Part shown: positions 30,792-32,762 of the stretch, piece by piece
Layout of the letters: every line of letters starts with the position of its first letter
Position numbering within the stretch: the stretch's first letter is position 1
Assembly: GCA_001820095.1 (NCBI GenBank)
Contig: MHOO01000012.1
Coordinates: 1-32,762 of the forward strand
Source: Candidatus Staskawiczbacteria bacterium RIFCSPHIGHO2_01_FULL_39_25
GTDB lineage: Bacteria; Patescibacteriota; Minisyncoccia; Minisyncoccales; Staskawiczbacteraceae
Direction of reading: 5' to 3'
Length of the DNA: 32,762 bases
Translations under genes and position numbers: made by a program
Notes under the pieces: model-generated
Seen by the model: the letters and a program-made list of their open reading frames with translations, nothing else
Told to the model about the DNA's origin: nothing
Databases searched by the model: none

Positions 30792-32762
30792 TTAGCGAGA
30801 ACTAAACTTTTTTACTAATTTTTTGAACTCATCGCCCTTCTCTTCAAAATTCTTCCACAGAGAATAGCTTGGGCTTGCACACGACAATAAACAGATGCGC
30901 CCTGGCTTGGTATGCTTATATGCGAACTTAACTGCTTTTTCCATACTAGAGGTTTTCAAAGTATTCATGCCCTTTGCCTTCTTTAACATCCTATTTCCAC
31001 TTTCAGGAAAAAGCACCGCATTCTTTATATTATATTTTTTAATTGTTTTTTCCAATGCAGAAAAGTCATAGCCCCTATCCTGCCCGCCTAATAAAATAGT
31101 ATCTACGTTTTTAAGCGCCTTAATTGCCATAATGCTAGACTCGGGAGTTGTTGAAATAGCATCATCATAAAAGGTAATTCCGCCATACTCCCCCACCCGT
31201 TCTAATCTATGGGGCAACCCTTTAAAATTTATAACAGCTTTTTTAATAATGGGATCTGAAACCTTGCATAACCTAGCTACGGTAACCGCCAGCCTTATAT
31301 TATCCTTATTATGCGCCCCTATTAACGGAATATCATTGTCTTTAATGCCAACATCTTTTACCATTGGAACTGCTTTTCTGTGATATCCTTTTAGCCATTT
31401 TTTTATTTCTTTATTCTTTGGATGGTAGACAAAAGAATTATTTTTGTTTTGGAAACGGATGATATTTTTTTTAGCATCATAGTAGTTCTCAAGGCCGCCA
31501 TGGTAATCCATATGTTCTGGGAATAAATTAGTGACAACGGCAATATCGGGTGAAAAGGCAACGTCATCTAATTGGTAACTGGAAAGCTCTACCACAAATA
31601 GCGCATCTTTTTTTATAGGATGCATTAATTCTGCAAGCATGGGATGACCAATATTGCCTACCAATCTCACATTCTTTCCTGCTTCTTTTAATATGGCAAA
31701 GATTAAAGAAGCCGTAGTGCTTTTTCCCTTGCTGCCCGTTACCCCTATGATGGTGTTTTTACCAAGCACTTTAGAGAAAAAAATATTGGTGGCAGTGGTA
31801 TGCGGAATTGTTACGAGTTGTTTGTTAATTCCCGGAGTTTTAACCGCAATATCAAAATCTTTCTGCTTTTTCAAATATTGTTTCCCCTGCTTTTCATCAG
31901 CAATTCCTATTTTTAGCTTGGGATAATATTTCTTAAGATATTGTTGGGTAACTTTCCCCTCTTTTCCATATCCCAATAATAGAACCTTTTCCATTCCCAA
32001 GAATTTAAATATTTCAGGAACCAAAGATCCTTTTTGAGCTTTAAAAACTTCTGGATAGTATTTTGCCCTATGCCCTAGCCGTCGCATAATAAAATCTTGG
32101 CCGTATTTTTTCTTAGCTAAATAAAGGGCTGCCTGGGCCTCTTGGAATGTTCCCACACAGTCAAAAGGCTTCATAGCGCCAAAGCCTAAGACATCTTTAA
32201 AAAGGGGCAGCAATGCTGCGTCCTGGTAAAGATTTTTCTTAAAAATACCCATTAAATCTTTTTTAGGCAGGAATGCTGATAGTAATATAAATGCAAAAAT
32301 ACATTTAGGGCAATTGAGGCACCATAGGGTTTTTGATTTTTTATTAAAGGCGAAGTTTTTATTGCAGCTTGAAAAAACAGGGAAATATTTTCTGTACTCA
32401 GAAAACATTTTTACGATTCTTATTTCATAGAAGGGGCGCAACAAGGAAAAGTAAAATACATCGGGGCTGATGAACTCTGCTACATATTCTTGGAAGATTT
32501 TCTCAAACTCAAACGACTTGCTCCATTGGTGGTTAATAGTATGCCCTTTATAGGTTGTATTCCCAAAATTACTGCTATATTCATTGCCGACAATAACGTA
32601 TGAATAGTTGTATAATACCGCCGTTAAAACTCCAAAAAAAGCGTAGATAGCCGAAATGGGAATATGGCCGTTATACTGATGCGGTACATATGCCTGGTCA
32701 TCTAAAAAGCGTTGTATTTTTTGCTCTTTGATCCCCATGGCTTTTATAACATTATCCACTAA
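30792..32762 (-). CDS. murD: MurL-MurD fusion: UDP-MurNAc-L-Ala-L-Glu epimerase domain joined to a Glu-adding ligase (5' end outside the window)
   Basis: The reading frame is open to the window edge, so at least 656 residues are seen and more lie outside; a GTG at 32759 is not a convincing start. Numbering from it, residues 1-245 match the C-terminal part of MurL, the epimerase that turns the L-Glu of UDP-MurNAc-L-Ala-L-Glu into D-Glu: GNEYSSNFGN (58-67), INHQWSKSFEFE (75-86), YFSLLRPFYE (103-112), the cysteine cluster WCLNCPKC (146-153), and KPFDCVGTFQEA (197-208). Residues 255-655 are a complete MurD ligase: nucleotide fold from 257, P-loop TGSKGKST (341-348), ELSSYQLD, NLFPEHMDYHG, the substrate/Mg region AHNKDNIRLAV, and the LLSCASPSYSLWKNFEEKG end. 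It heads a murD-ftsW-murG-gltX operon. Known MurL works with MurD2, which adds L-Glu; the fusion suggests the same pathway. Confidence 0.85.
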   Translation of the reverse strand, partial: LVDNVIKAMGIKEQKIQRFLDDQAYVPHQYNGHIPISAIYAFFGVLTAVLYNYSYVIVGNEYSSNFGNTTYKGHTINHQWSKSFEFEKIFQEYVAEFISPDVFYFSLLRPFYEIRIVKMFSEYRKYFPVFSSCNKNFAFNKKSKTLWCLNCPKCIFAFILLSAFLPKKDLMGIFKKNLYQDAALLPLFKDVLGFGAMKPFDCVGTFQEAQAALYLAKKKYGQDFIMRRLGHRAKYYPEVFKAQKGSLVPEIFKFLGMEKVLLLGYGKEGKVTQQYLKKYYPKLKIGIADEKQGKQYLKKQKDFDIAVKTPGINKQLVTIPHTTATNIFFSKVLGKNTIIGVTGSKGKSTTASLIFAILKEAGKNVRLVGNIGHPMLAELMHPIKKDALFVVELSSYQLDDVAFSPDIAVVTNLFPEHMDYHGGLENYYDAKKNIIRFQNKNNSFVYHPKNKEIKKWLKGYHRKAVPMVKDVGIKDNDIPLIGAHNKDNIRLAVTVARLCKVSDPIIKKAVINFKGLPHRLERVGEYGGITFYDDAISTTPESSIMAIKALKNVDTILLGGQDRGYDFSALEKTIKKYNIKNAVLFPESGNRMLKKAKGMNTLKTSSMEKAVKFAYKHTKPGRICLLSCASPSYSLWKNFEEKGDEFKKLVKKFSSR

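Overview
The window is a piece of an AT-rich, compact bacterial chromosome that reads like a Candidate Phyla Radiation (Patescibacteria) genome, most likely Parcubacteria-like. Reasons: proteins are short for their families, most genes lack a Shine-Dalgarno sequence, tRNA synthetase and wall genes are scattered, a DUF5674 gene and a large TraG/VirB4-type ATPase are present, and intergenic spaces are full of palindromic repeats. Several genes end in TGA (pyrG, mraY, tyrS, murG), so the code is the standard bacterial one, not the UGA=Gly code of Gracilibacteria. Ribosomal protein L9 is present; it is reported missing from Microgenomates and Katanobacteria, so its presence favours other lineages. 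The lineage call is inference.

Layout. 1-785: 3' end of 23S rRNA, a hairpin-rich spacer, 5S rRNA, a nested hairpin and a terminator. 786-7740 (+): rmuC, rplU, a stand-alone GMP-synthetase-C-domain-like protein, prmC, two small proteins and a TraG/VirB4-like ATPase, with three related palindromic elements between them. 7744-9104 (-): efp and an HhH protein. 9213-11889 (+): a class-I-PDE-like HD protein, thpR, murC. 11890-12575: a small zinc-ribbon gene and a structured element whose ends look like tRNA T-arm/acceptor sequence. 12576-24711 (mostly +): semiSWEET, tyrS with two small overlapping genes, aspS, a D,D-carboxypeptidase, mraY, a CtpA-like protease, rplI, pyrG, rpmA (-), uppS and small membrane proteins. 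24762-32762 (all -): a LAGLIDADG endonuclease, a Xer-type recombinase beside a 15-bp-arm palindrome, a membrane-anchored unknown, gltX, murG, ftsW, and a gene running off the window end that fuses a MurL-like L-Glu epimerase domain to MurD.

How it works together. Wall synthesis dominates: murC, the MurL-MurD fusion, mraY, murG, ftsW, uppS and a D,D-carboxypeptidase cover the precursor pathway from UDP-MurNAc to lipid II and its polymerisation. The fusion implies that L-Glu is added and then epimerised, so a glutamate racemase may not be needed. The rest is translation (L21, L27, L9, EF-P, PrmC, three synthetases), nucleotide supply (PyrG) and DNA processing (RmuC, Xer, TraG-like ATPase).

Most unusual signals: (1) a 15-nt word, TTATTRTGCGACAAA, found eight times in different reading frames and in intergenic DNA, all plus-strand before about 25.4 kb and minus-strand after 26.9 kb; the switch brackets the xer gene and its palindrome, near where gene direction also converges. 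(2) The MurL-MurD fusion. (3) A family of about 160-170 bp palindromic elements whose central stems change sequence but stay perfectly paired. (4) Low-complexity palindromic repeats that end right at start codons, one similar tract being embedded in frame in tyrS. All statements come from reading the sequence; no database search was run.
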